From: Hydrogenophaga sp.
GTDB taxonomy: Bacteria > Pseudomonadota > Gammaproteobacteria > Burkholderiales > Burkholderiaceae_C
NCBI GenBank assembly: GCA_020047875.1
Contig: JAIFNE010000018.1
Span: forward strand, 1-10,173
DNA length: 10,173 nucleotides
Direction: 5' to 3'
The notes beneath the pieces were generated by a model, which was not told the DNA's origin, did not search any database, and saw only the letters and a list, made by a program, of their open reading frames with translations. Position numbers and translations under genes: made by a program. Below, piece by piece: positions 1 through 7,405 of the stretch (position 1 is its first letter; each line of letters begins with the position of its first letter).

Positions 1-849
1 GCCTTGTTCGACTTTGAAGAGGAGAACCAGGTGTTCGAGACCGGTGACGACCGGGCCTACATGAGGCTGCAGCTCGAGCGGCTGGACCAACCGGCCAAGC
101 CGGGGGTGGCGTTTTCGCTGGTGAAGAAGCTGCTGGCTTTCAACAGCAGCGATGCCAAGCGGGTGGAGGTGGTGATGCTGTCGCGAAACGACCCGGTGTC
201 TGGCCTGCGCGCTTTCCGGGCCGTTCAGTCGCACGAGCTGACGGTGGAGCGGGGCGTGTTCACCCGCGGCCGGGACCCCTACCGCTACCTGGCCCCGCTG
301 CGCGCCAACCTGTTTCTCTCCGCGAACTCGCAAGACGTGAAGGCGGCGCTGAACATGGGCTTTCCCGCCGCCACCGTGGCGACGCACTCGGCCCGTTCAT
401 TGAACAGCTACCCGCACGAGGTGAGGATTGCGTTTGACGGCGACGCCGTGCTGTTTTCAGATGAAGCAGAACAGGTGTTTCAGGCCCAGGGGCTGCCCGC
501 CTTCCAGGCCCACGAAGCCAGCAAGGCCGCGCTGCCCTTGCCCGGCGGCCCGTTCAAGCCGCTGCTGGAAGCGCTCCACCGGCTGCAGGCGGAGGGCACG
601 CCCGGCATGCGCATCCGCACCGCGCTGGTCACCGCGCGCAGCGCACCCGCCCACGAGCGCGCGATCCGCACCCTGATGAACTGGAACATCGAGATCGACG
701 AGGCCATGTTCCTCGGCGGTCTGCCCAAGGGCGAGTTCCTGCGCGAGTTCGAACCCGACTTTTTCTTCGACGACCAGACCGGCCACGTGGCACACGCCGC
801 GCTGCATGTGCCCAGCGGCCACGTGGCCAGCGGTATATCGAACCGATGA
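1..849 (+). CDS. Cytosolic 5'-nucleotidase, NT5C1/cN-I type (5' end outside window)
   Basis: Hydrolyses nucleoside 5'-monophosphates to nucleoside and phosphate in the cytoplasm; vertebrate cN-I prefers AMP, but the bacterial substrate and role are not established here. The frame is already open at base 1 and reads ALFDFEEENQVFE, matching an internal N-terminal motif of the family, so the TTG at base 4 is not the start and the true start lies upstream. Of the 282 visible residues, the family blocks appear in order: FDGDAVLFSDE at about 144-154 (aspartates 146 and 148), LVTARSA at about 209-215, and FFDDQ near 255-259 with paired aspartates 257 and 258. These match my memory of human cN-I closely. 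The C-terminus is complete, ending in HVASGISNR before TGA. The gene is followed by a hairpin repeat that may affect its 3' end. Family assignment is strong; physiological role is unknown. Confidence 0.9.
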   Translation, partial: ALFDFEEENQVFETGDDRAYMRLQLERLDQPAKPGVAFSLVKKLLAFNSSDAKRVEVVMLSRNDPVSGLRAFRAVQSHELTVERGVFTRGRDPYRYLAPLRANLFLSANSQDVKAALNMGFPAATVATHSARSLNSYPHEVRIAFDGDAVLFSDEAEQVFQAQGLPAFQAHEASKAALPLPGGPFKPLLEALHRLQAEGTPGMRIRTALVTARSAPAHERAIRTLMNWNIEIDEAMFLGGLPKGEFLREFEPDFFFDDQTGHVAHAALHVPSGHVASGISNR

Positions 850-859
850 CCCCACGCGC

Positions 860-938
860 CGGCCCTGCGGGCCGTCACCCCCGAGGGGGCGATGCTGGTG
901 GCCCGGCAAAGCCGGTTCCACGGCATCTTGGGTTGAAC
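860..938 (+). repeat. Dispersed hairpin repeat, copy A
   Basis: This GC-rich element fills most of the gap between the nucleotidase and ABC genes. It contains three consecutive inverted repeats: a 6-bp stem at 860-874 with loop TGC, a C-run/G-run stem at 878-889 (CCCC, loop CGAG, GGGG), and a perfect CCGGC-AAA-GCCGG hairpin at 903-915. It ends in TTGGGTTGAAC. A second copy lies on the - strand at 8312-8390. By hand alignment the two agree at roughly 70% of positions across the core (874-937 against 8378-8312), sharing GTCACCCCC, GCTGG, CCGGCA-AGCCGG and the GGGTT-GAA tail. I see no U-rich tract, so a classical intrinsic terminator is not evident. It resembles intergenic repeats common in Comamonadaceae genomes (recollection, not searched). 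Confidence 0.75.
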
Positions 939-961
939 TTCCCTTCTGCCGCAGATATCCC
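933..961 (+). promoter_or_regulatory. Weak sigma70-like promoter candidate for the ABC gene
   Basis: TTGAAC (933-938) and TATCCC (956-961) are separated by 17 bases and match the -35 and -10 consensus at about 4/6 and 3/6. Transcription would begin near 968, leaving a leader of about 20 bases before the ATG at 991. The -35 hexamer is the terminal TTGAA of repeat copy A, so the repeat might contribute to the promoter. In a GC-rich genome such partial matches arise by chance, so this is only a candidate. Confidence 0.2.
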
Positions 962-990
962 TTGCACACCTTCGTCCCGAGCACCACCCG

Positions 991-2769
991 ATGACCCAGA
1001 CCCTGTCCAAACTCCAGAGCTTCAAGGTTTTCTCGAAGAAAGTCTGGCGCCTGGCCGCGCCCTACTTCATGACCTCGGACCAGCGCTGGCAGGCCCGCGG
1101 GCTGTTGCTGGCGATCGTGTTGCTCAACCTGGGCGCGGTTTACATGCTGGTGCAGATCAACGAATGGAACCGGTTTTTCTACGACGCGCTGCAAAACAAA
1201 GACCAGCCGGCCTTCTGGCACCAGCTGGGACGCTTCACCTACCTGGCGTTTGGTTTCATCATCATCGCGGTCTACCGCTTCTACCTCACGCAGCTGCTGC
1301 AGATGCGCTGGCGCGGCTGGATGACCGGTCATTACATGGACCGCTGGCTGGCCAACAAAGCCTTCTATCAGCTGGAGATTTCCCGCTTTGCCAAGGGCAG
1401 CGACGCACCGCCCGACAACCCCGATCAGCGTATCGCCGAAGACATGAACCTCTTCACCAGCTACACGGTGAGCCTGTCCATGGGGCTGCTCAATGCGGTG
1501 GTCACACTGGTGAGTTTTGTCGGCATCCTGTGGGTGCTTTCTGGCAGCTTTGGTTTCAGCTTCAACGGCACCGACTACAACATCCCCGGCTTCATGGTCT
1601 GGATGGCGGTGGTGTATTGCGTGGTGGGCAGCGTGCTCACCCACTACATTGGCCGCCCGCTGATCGGCCTGAATTTTCGCCAGCAGCGCTTCGAGGCCGA
1701 CTACCGGCACCACCTGATCCGGGTGCGCGAGTACAGCGAGTCGATCGCGCTGGACCGCGGCGAGCCGGTGGAGCGCCAGCGCCTGGGTGGGCGTTTTGGC
1801 GAGGTGCTGGCCAACTACCTGGCGCTGATACGCGCGCAGAAGCGGCTTACCTGGTTCACCGTGGGCTTTGGTCAGGCGGCTGTGGTGTTCCCGTTCATCG
1901 TGGCCGCGCCGCGCTTTTTCAGCGGCGCCATTCAGCTCGGCGAGCTGATGCAAATTTCGTCTGCCTTCGGCCGGGTGCAGGACTCGCTCTCATGGTTTGT
2001 CGACAACTACGACAGCCTGGCCGCCTGGCGCGCCACCACCGACCGCATCACCAGTTTTGAAGAAAGTTTTGCCGCCCTGCACAGCGCCGACCTGGCGCGC
2101 GAGTCCGATGCCGCCAGCAGCGACCGGATCGCAGTGGACGATTTGCAACTCGCACTGCCGGGCGGCGCGGCGCTGCTCAGCGCGCCAAGCCTCTCGCTGC
2201 AGGCGGGTGATTCGCTGCTGCTCAAAGGGCCATCGGGCAGCGGCAAGTCCACCCTGTTCCGGGCGCTGGCGGGCATCTGGCCGTGGGCCAAGGGGCGGCT
2301 GCGATTGCCAGCCGACTTCGATGCTCGGGTCATGTTCCTGCCGCAGCGCCCCTACTTCCCCAACGACAGCCTGCGCACCGCCCTGGCCTATCCCGAACCC
2401 GCCGACCGCTACCCCGATGCTGAGCTACAGCAGGCGCTGCGCGATGCGCTGCTGCCCGATCTGGCCGGGCGGCTCGACGAGCAAGACAGCTGGGGCCAAA
2501 AGCTCTCGGGCGGTGAACAGCAGCGCCTGGCGATCGCGCGCGCCTTCCTGAAGCAACCACGCTGGCTGTTTGTGGACGAGGCCACCAGCGCGCTCGACGA
2601 GCGGGCCGAGGCCGAGCTTTACCGGCGACTGAGTGCGATGGTGAAGGCGTCCGACGGAGCCATGGTGTCGATCGCGCACCGATCCACCGTGGCTGGGTTC
2701 CACGGGCGCGAATGGGCGCTGGAATCGGGCGCCAGCGGCACACACCGCTGGCAGATCGCGCCGGGCTGA
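991..2769 (+). CDS. ABC transporter, fused SbmA/BacA-type permease and ATPase (YddA-like)
   Basis: Inner-membrane transporter with the transmembrane domain and ATPase in one 592-residue chain, probably working as a homodimer. The N-terminal half has hydrophobic segments at about 36-55, 80-99, 162-184, 199-220 and 289-310. It also carries the family motifs DNPDQRIAEDM (142-152) and REYSESIALDRGE (247-259), typical of the ABC_membrane_2 (SbmA/BacA-like) family. The C-terminal ATPase is complete: Walker A GPSGSGKST (413-421), Q-loop glutamine 452, signature LSGGEQQR (505-512), Walker B WLFVDE (525-530) and H-loop histidine 563. Related proteins move peptides, very-long-chain fatty acids or cobalamin; nothing here identifies the substrate. 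No clear Shine-Dalgarno precedes the ATG. It begins 141 bases after the nucleotidase stop, so shared transcription is possible but not obvious. It converges with queC. Confidence 0.93.
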   Translation: MTQTLSKLQSFKVFSKKVWRLAAPYFMTSDQRWQARGLLLAIVLLNLGAVYMLVQINEWNRFFYDALQNKDQPAFWHQLGRFTYLAFGFIIIAVYRFYLTQLLQMRWRGWMTGHYMDRWLANKAFYQLEISRFAKGSDAPPDNPDQRIAEDMNLFTSYTVSLSMGLLNAVVTLVSFVGILWVLSGSFGFSFNGTDYNIPGFMVWMAVVYCVVGSVLTHYIGRPLIGLNFRQQRFEADYRHHLIRVREYSESIALDRGEPVERQRLGGRFGEVLANYLALIRAQKRLTWFTVGFGQAAVVFPFIVAAPRFFSGAIQLGELMQISSAFGRVQDSLSWFVDNYDSLAAWRATTDRITSFEESFAALHSADLARESDAASSDRIAVDDLQLALPGGAALLSAPSLSLQAGDSLLLKGPSGSGKSTLFRALAGIWPWAKGRLRLPADFDARVMFLPQRPYFPNDSLRTALAYPEPADRYPDAELQQALRDALLPDLAGRLDEQDSWGQKLSGGEQQRLAIARAFLKQPRWLFVDEATSALDERAEAELYRRLSAMVKASDGAMVSIAHRSTVAGFHGREWALESGASGTHRWQIAPG

Positions 2770-2793
2770 AGCGGCCTCGGCGGGGGCCTGCAT

Positions 2794-3543
2794 TCACCGC
2801 AAACCGGCGCGCGAGGCGGCGAACCCCGCCCAACCGCTGGCGCGCAGCGCACAGGCTGGGCACTCGCCGCAGCCGTAACCCCAGGCGTGGCGGTGTGTGC
2901 GGTCGCCGAGGTAGCAGGTGTGGGTCTGCTCCACGATCAGGTCGACCAGCTGCTGGCCGCCTTGCGCCACGCCCGAGGCGTCGCCGATGTCGTGGGCGAG
3001 TTGCCAGGTGGCGGCCTTGTCGATCCACATCAGCGGGGTGTCGATCAGGAAGCGGTGGTCCATGCCGAGCGAGAGCGCGATCTGCAGGGCTTTCATGGTG
3101 TCGTCGCGGCAGTCGGGGTAGCCCGAAAAGTCGGTCTCGCAGACGCCGGTGACGATCACGTCGATGCCACGCCGATAGGCCAGCGCGGCGGCAAAGGTGA
3201 GGAACAGCAGGTTGCGCCCGGGCACAAAGGTGTTGGGCAGGCCGCTGGCCTCCATCTGAAACGCGGTCTCGCGGGTGAGCGAGGTCTCGCTCACCTGGCC
3301 AAGCACCGCGAGATCGAGCAGGTGGTCAACGCCCAGCCGCTCGCGCCAGGCAGGGAAGCGTTCGCGCAACTGCGCCAGCACCTCGGTGCGCGCTTGCAGT
3401 TCCACGCGGTGGCGCTGGCCGTAGTCGAAGCCCAGCGTCTCCACCCGGGGGTAGCGGGCCAGCGCCTGGGCCAGGCAGGTGGTGGAATCCTGGCCACCGG
3501 AGAAGAGAACCAGGGCGCTGGTGTGACGGGGTGGGTTTGGCAT
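2794..3543 (-). CDS. queC: 7-cyano-7-deazaguanine (preQ0) synthase QueC
   Basis: Converts 7-carboxy-7-deazaguanine, ammonia and ATP to preQ0 in the cytoplasm, a step of queuosine tRNA modification. The 249-residue length is normal for a proteobacterial QueC. The N-terminal ATP-binding PP-loop SGGQDST spans residues 15-21, followed by GFDYGQRHRVEL. GLPNTFVPGRN (101-111) and CETDFSGYPDCR (135-146) are family blocks. The C-terminal zinc site is visible as Cys210, Cys225, Cys228 and Cys231 (GCGECPAC). The ATG lies 38 bases after the stop of the HDOD gene on the same strand, so it may be read from the tail of the flagellar operon. No Shine-Dalgarno is seen, and an inverted repeat covers the start codon region. 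No other queuosine genes are in the window. Confidence 0.96.
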   Translation of the reverse strand: MPNPPRHTSALVLFSGGQDSTTCLAQALARYPRVETLGFDYGQRHRVELQARTEVLAQLRERFPAWRERLGVDHLLDLAVLGQVSETSLTRETAFQMEASGLPNTFVPGRNLLFLTFAAALAYRRGIDVIVTGVCETDFSGYPDCRDDTMKALQIALSLGMDHRFLIDTPLMWIDKAATWQLAHDIGDASGVAQGGQQLVDLIVEQTHTCYLGDRTHRHAWGYGCGECPACALRASGWAGFAASRAGLR

Positions 3544-3570
3544 GGGCGCGATGGTAGCGCGCGCCCCATC
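3541..3570 (-). promoter_or_regulatory. Inverted repeat over the queC start codon
   Basis: A perfect 7-bp inverted repeat (GGGCGCG at 3544-3550, CGCGCCC at 3560-3566, loop of 9) sits directly upstream of the queC ATG. With one bulged base it extends through the start codon to 3569. In the queC mRNA this hairpin would hide the start codon and the place where a ribosome-binding site should be. It could damp translation or mark the end of the preceding gene's transcript. It has no T-run, so it is a poor intrinsic terminator. Function is inference. Confidence 0.25.
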
Positions 3571-3581
3571 GCATCTGTCGA

Positions 3582-4765
3582 TCAGCCTGGCTCGGGGGCG
3601 CCCGCGTAATCGCGGCTGGTGGCGAGCATGCGCAGCAGGCTGCGGTTGGCATGCTCCAGGCCGATTTCATGGTGCTCGCAGAGGGCGGCCAGGGTGTTGA
3701 CGCGGGCCACCATCAGCAGCGGATGGTAGGGGCCGGCGGCGCGCAGCACGGCGTCGAACACCCGGCCGGAGAGTGGCAGTTTCTGGATCAGGCCGCTCAG
3801 CGGTTTGTGCAGCAGGCGGTCGAGCTGGGCGAACAGGGCCGTGAGGTAGACCTCGGCGCGCAGATCGTCGCCAGCGCCCGACTCCAGCAGGTGCTGCGCC
3901 AGGCGGGAACGCATCACCATGGCGTAGCGCACCGGGCGCAGGTCGGCCTCGGCCTGGGCTTCGCCGCTGCTGAGGTCGGCGGTGGCCTGCTGCTCGCGCA
4001 GCCAGCGCGCCAGCGAGGTGAAGCCCAGCATCATGAGCGCGTGGCGCAACGACTGGATTTCGTGCCGCAGGCCATAAGCGGACGAGTTCACCAGGGCCAG
4101 CAAGCGGTACACCAGCACCGGATCCTGGCGCACCAGCCGCTCCAGCTGTTCGAGCGAACACTCGGCCTCCATCCCGGTCAGGATCTGCTGGATCACACCC
4201 ACCGAGCACTGCGGCAGGCGATCGCGGTGGGCATGCAGCACATCTTCGTCGGGCCAGCCGAGTAGGCCCCAGGCAGCGGCCTGATCGAGGCAGATGCTGG
4301 CGAGCGGGTGGTCGGCGACGCCGGCGTAGAGCTGCCCAGGGAGCAACGCACGCGAGAGGGTGAGTTGAGCTGCAGCAGGCTTCTCACGTCCAGCGGCGAG
4401 ATGACTTCGCTGCGCACCGCGGCCAGATCGGCGGCGCGCAGCAGCTGGTGGCCTCGCCCCACGGCAACCACGAGCTGGGCCAGGGTGTCGGGCGCCTCGA
4501 ACCAGGCGTGAGGCACCTCCAGCCAGCTGTTGCGCAGCGCCGGGCCTTGGAGCGCCTGGTCGAGCAGTTCGGGTGTGCTGGGGGCGATGATGAGGGTGGG
4601 CGCAGCCACCGGCCAGTCGTTGCCGAGCGCGCGCCACAGGTGCTCGGCATCCACCGATTCCGGGTGCAGCACCTGCACCGCCAAGCGCACTGCGGCCAGC
4701 TGGCGCGCACGGCCCCAGACCGGCTGGTAACCCAGCGCCACGCTGTCGAGCACGGTGTGGTTCAT
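3582..4765 (-). pseudogene. Degenerate-EAL plus HDOD signalling protein, interrupted by a frameshift
   Basis: Two overlapping reading frames together encode one protein. The first starts at the ATG at 4765, nine bases after the flgL stop, and opens LDSVALGYQPVWGR, like a degenerate EAL-type N-terminus lacking an obvious EAL catalytic motif. It runs in frame through about 4370 (VISPLDVRSLLQL). The second continues to TGA at 3582: LTLSRALLPGQLYAGVADH, a linker with LLGWPDEDVLHAH, then an HDOD domain (SLEQLERLVRQDPVLVYRLL, LVNSSAYG, SLRHALMMLGFTSL). Restoring one base near 4362-4375 gives a product of about 394 residues, the usual size for such proteins in this group (recollection). HDOD proteins are non-enzymatic signalling adaptors. 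The spacing suggests co-transcription with flgL. The shift may be a real mutation or a sequencing error; without repair the first frame would give 190 residues and no HDOD domain. Confidence 0.8.
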
Positions 4766-4774
4766 GCCGGCGAC

Positions 4775-5707
4775 CTAGCGAACAAATTCGAACAGCGACA
4801 GGCGCTGCACCTGCGCATACGACTTCAGCGCGGCCTCCAGGCCCACCTGCTGGTTCTGGAATTCGGAGATGCCTTTGATCATGTCCAGGTCTTCGAGCCG
4901 GGATTTCTCTCTTTCGTGGGCGACGGTCCGGGTGTCGAGCAGCGATTCAAGCGAGTCAGCCCGGTTAAGCATTTCGCCCGAGTAGCCGCGCGCCAGCAGC
5001 ACCCGGTCTTGCCCGGCGTCGAGTTCGGTGATGGAGCGATCCAGCACCAGGGACAGGTTGGTGGCAGCCGTGGGGGTGGTGTCTCGCAGCGCATCCACCG
5101 TGTTTTGCAGGACCTGAAAAATATTGGTTGTCCCGCCGCCCACCGCGGGAATGCGCATCCAGATCGCATCGCCATCCAAGGTTTGTGGCAGCGAGGTGTC
5201 GCCTGCCGCCTGCTGGCCGCGCTGGCCGTAAAACTGCACACCAGCAGGGAGGGGGGAATACACGTCCATAAACGGCCTCGACGAGCCACCCAGACCGCCG
5301 TAAAGGGTGCGCCCGGCGTTGTCCTGGCGGTTGGCTACCGCGATCATTTGTTCACGCAGGCCAGACAATTGGCGCGCGACATCTTCGCGTTCGCTGGGGC
5401 CAAACGTGGCGTTGCCCGCAGAAATCATGAGGTCGCGGGCTTTTTGAATGAGCTCGCCCGATTCGGCCAAGCCACTTTCAGCCAGCGCCAGACTGGCGCG
5501 GGACGCCTCGAGCGAGCGCAGATCACCCTGCACGCGCGACAGGCGGTTTTGGGCCGCCTCGGCCAGCGTGGCGGCCACCGGGTCGTCGCTGGCGCGCAGC
5601 ACGCGCTTGCCGGTGGACAGCCGCTCTTGCTGCGCGGACAAATCGGCCTGGCGCCGCGCCAGACTGCTGACCGTGTTGTCGAAACTGTTGGCGGTAGAAA
5701 CTCGCAT
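4775..5707 (-). CDS. flgL: Flagellar hook-filament junction protein FlgL (HAP3)
   Basis: Forms the second junction layer between hook and filament and is exported through the flagellar type III apparatus, in known systems with help from the FlgN chaperone. The 310-residue length is close to the enteric protein (about 317). The flagellin-like D0/D1 helices are clear at both ends: an N-terminus beginning MRVSTANSFDN with ERLSTGKRVLRASDDP near 28-43, and a C-terminus with heptad-rich LEDLDMIKGISEFQNQQ and the terminal SLFEFVR. The DNAGRTLYGG block after the first helices is also typical. There is no signal peptide, as expected for this export route. The start follows flgK by 12 bases with a weak GGAA upstream, and the TAG stop is nine bases before the HDOD gene, suggesting translational coupling. 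Confidence 0.96.
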   Translation of the reverse strand: MRVSTANSFDNTVSSLARRQADLSAQQERLSTGKRVLRASDDPVAATLAEAAQNRLSRVQGDLRSLEASRASLALAESGLAESGELIQKARDLMISAGNATFGPSEREDVARQLSGLREQMIAVANRQDNAGRTLYGGLGGSSRPFMDVYSPLPAGVQFYGQRGQQAAGDTSLPQTLDGDAIWMRIPAVGGGTTNIFQVLQNTVDALRDTTPTAATNLSLVLDRSITELDAGQDRVLLARGYSGEMLNRADSLESLLDTRTVAHEREKSRLEDLDMIKGISEFQNQQVGLEAALKSYAQVQRLSLFEFVR

Positions 5708-5719
5708 GGTTCGTTCCAG

Positions 5720-7396
5720 TTATCGGCCGACGGTTTGCATCAGCGTGTCAAACGTGCTTTGTGCGATCTGAAGAAATTTGGCTGCGGCCTGATACGACTG
5801 CTGAAACTGCAGCAGGCGCGCCGCCTCTTCGTCCAGATTCACCCCGGCCACGCCGCTGCGAGCGCTCTCGGTGCTGGTGGCCACCTGTGCCGTGAAATCG
5901 GCAGCAAATTTTGCCGACTGCACCCGGGTACCCAGCGAAGAAATCACCTCGGCGTAACCCTCAGCCAGCGGCACGCCGCCGGCCATGACCTTGTCGCGCA
6001 ACGCCAGGATGGCGCCCGCGTTACCAGCGTTTTGGTTGGTGGAGCCTGGTGGCGCGGCGGCCACGGTAAAGCTGTCGCCGGCGGTGGGAGCACCCCGCAA
6101 GGTAAGGCTCCAGCCGTTGACATTGATCGGTTGTCCGGCACTGTAAGCGTTGCCTGTGGAGAGGGTGGTACTCGTCGTTGTGTCGAGGACGGTGTAGGTT
6201 CCGTTGGCCTGGAAACTGATCTCGATCACGTTTGAAGGATTGACCAGGGTGCTCACCGCAGACAGCCGCTCCACGCTCAGCCCGCTGGCGTTGGTGGTGG
6301 CGGGCGTCACCAGCACCGGACTGGCCGCACCGAGCTGGCTTGGAGACGTCAGCGACATTTGCAGGTTTTTGGCAGCGCCGCGGTTGCCGATGGGGGGCGG
6401 TTGCGTGGCAGCTGGCTCGACGAAAAAATCTCTGCCTGTACCGTCGTCCAAACCCCTGCCCAAGCGATGCTGCGCGTTCACCTCGGTCGCCAGGTTGTAC
6501 GCCAGGTTGTCCAGCTGAGTCTGCATCGTTGGCAGATCCTCGCGAAGAAACGTCATCAATCCAGCCAGTTCACCACCGCCAAGTTGCTCGTGGTTCAGCG
6601 GTATGGAGGCGCCGCTCTGCACGAAAGACAGGCGCTTGCTCAGCGGATCGGCCGGGTCGTTGGTCACCTCCAGCTTGTTGGCCGTTTGTCCCAGCACCAG
6701 CGGCTGGCTGCCCGCCACAAACACACTCACGGTGCCGTCTTCGCTGGTCACCGAAGAGGTTTGAACGTATTGATTGAGCTGGCTCACCAGCTGGTCACGC
6801 TGGTCGAACAAATCGTTGGGTGTGTGCGATGAGCCACGGTTTTCCGTGATGCGCTGGTTGACCAGCGCAATGTCCTGGGCGAGCCGGTTCACCACCTTCA
6901 CCGTCTCACCCAACTCCAGCTCAGTACCCAGCTTTTGCTGGTCGAGCTGTGCCGCGGTGGTGCGCAGACGGGCCGCGAATTCGTCACCCCGGGCAATCAC
7001 CACCACCCGCGCGGTGAGGTTGTTGGGCGCCGAGGCCACGTCGCTCCATGCGTTGAGCATGTTGTTCATCGACGTACCCAGGCCGGTGGGGCCGGTGGGA
7101 AACAACTCTTCGAGCTGCTTGAGCTTGGCCAGTCGCGTGCCGTCAGCAGAGGCGGCCGCTTTCGCCAGGCTGGCCTCGCGGGTGAGGTAGGCGTCGTGGT
7201 TGCGGGTGACGGTGGCGATCTCAACGCCTTTGCCGAAAAAGCCATTACCAAACTGCTGGTAACCCGAGGTTTGCAGCAACACATTTTGGCGCGAATAGCC
7301 GTCGGTGTTGACGTTGGCGATGTTGTGGCCAACCACCTGCAGCGCGGCCAGATTGGTGTTGAGCGCGCGGCTACCGATGTTGAGAGCGCCAGACAT
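5720..7396 (-). CDS. flgK: Flagellar hook-associated protein FlgK (HAP1)
   Basis: First junction layer on the tip of the hook, beneath FlgL and the filament; exported by the flagellar type III system. The 558-residue length is close to the enteric protein (about 547). The N-terminus contains the hallmark HNIANVNTDGYSRQNV (about 24-39), the flagellar rod/hook/HAP signature, followed by GFFGKGVEIATVTR. The C-terminus is the paired D0 helix NLDEEAARLLQFQQSYQAAA with FLQIAQSTFDTLMQTVGR. The middle is the variable exposed domain, rich in Thr, Ser, Ala and Gly and lower in GC than the flanks. The ATG lies nine bases downstream of the flgJ stop, with only a weak GGTAGGG upstream. I see no separate sigma28-type promoter in that gap, so flgK is probably read through from flgJ or further upstream. 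Confidence 0.97.
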   Translation of the reverse strand: MSGALNIGSRALNTNLAALQVVGHNIANVNTDGYSRQNVLLQTSGYQQFGNGFFGKGVEIATVTRNHDAYLTREASLAKAAASADGTRLAKLKQLEELFPTGPTGLGTSMNNMLNAWSDVASAPNNLTARVVVIARGDEFAARLRTTAAQLDQQKLGTELELGETVKVVNRLAQDIALVNQRITENRGSSHTPNDLFDQRDQLVSQLNQYVQTSSVTSEDGTVSVFVAGSQPLVLGQTANKLEVTNDPADPLSKRLSFVQSGASIPLNHEQLGGGELAGLMTFLREDLPTMQTQLDNLAYNLATEVNAQHRLGRGLDDGTGRDFFVEPAATQPPPIGNRGAAKNLQMSLTSPSQLGAASPVLVTPATTNASGLSVERLSAVSTLVNPSNVIEISFQANGTYTVLDTTTSTTLSTGNAYSAGQPINVNGWSLTLRGAPTAGDSFTVAAAPPGSTNQNAGNAGAILALRDKVMAGGVPLAEGYAEVISSLGTRVQSAKFAADFTAQVATSTESARSGVAGVNLDEEAARLLQFQQSYQAAAKFLQIAQSTFDTLMQTVGR

Positions 7397-7405
7397 GGCT
7401 TAGCC

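Noticed and set aside
457..1953. Long - strand open frame opposite the nucleotidase and ABC genes
   Set aside because: It crosses the intergenic repeat and two strongly supported + strand genes, with no domain-like sequence.
2770..2793. Bidirectional terminator between the ABC gene and queC
   Set aside because: GGCC at 2773-2776 and 2785-2788 can pair with an 8-base loop, but the stem is short and there is no T-run on either strand.
3544..3581. preQ1 riboswitch upstream of queC
   Set aside because: The 38-base gap is too short and lacks an A-rich tail and the aptamer pattern; only a simple GC stem is present.
4193..4637. Programmed frameshifting to join the two HDOD frames
   Set aside because: Around the junction, in the first frame (ctg cag ctc aac tca ccc), there is no X-XXY-YYZ slippery heptamer, and this family is not known to need recoding. 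A missing base is simpler.
4448..6235. Long + strand open frame of 595 codons opposite flgL and the flanking genes
   Set aside because: It is the antisense shadow of the HDOD gene, flgL and the end of flgK. High GC content removes stops, and the product is low-complexity with no recognisable domain.
7397..7405. Separate sigma28 promoter for flgK-flgL
   Set aside because: The gap is nine bases, and I saw no TAAA plus GCCGATAA-like pair in the adjacent end of flgJ.
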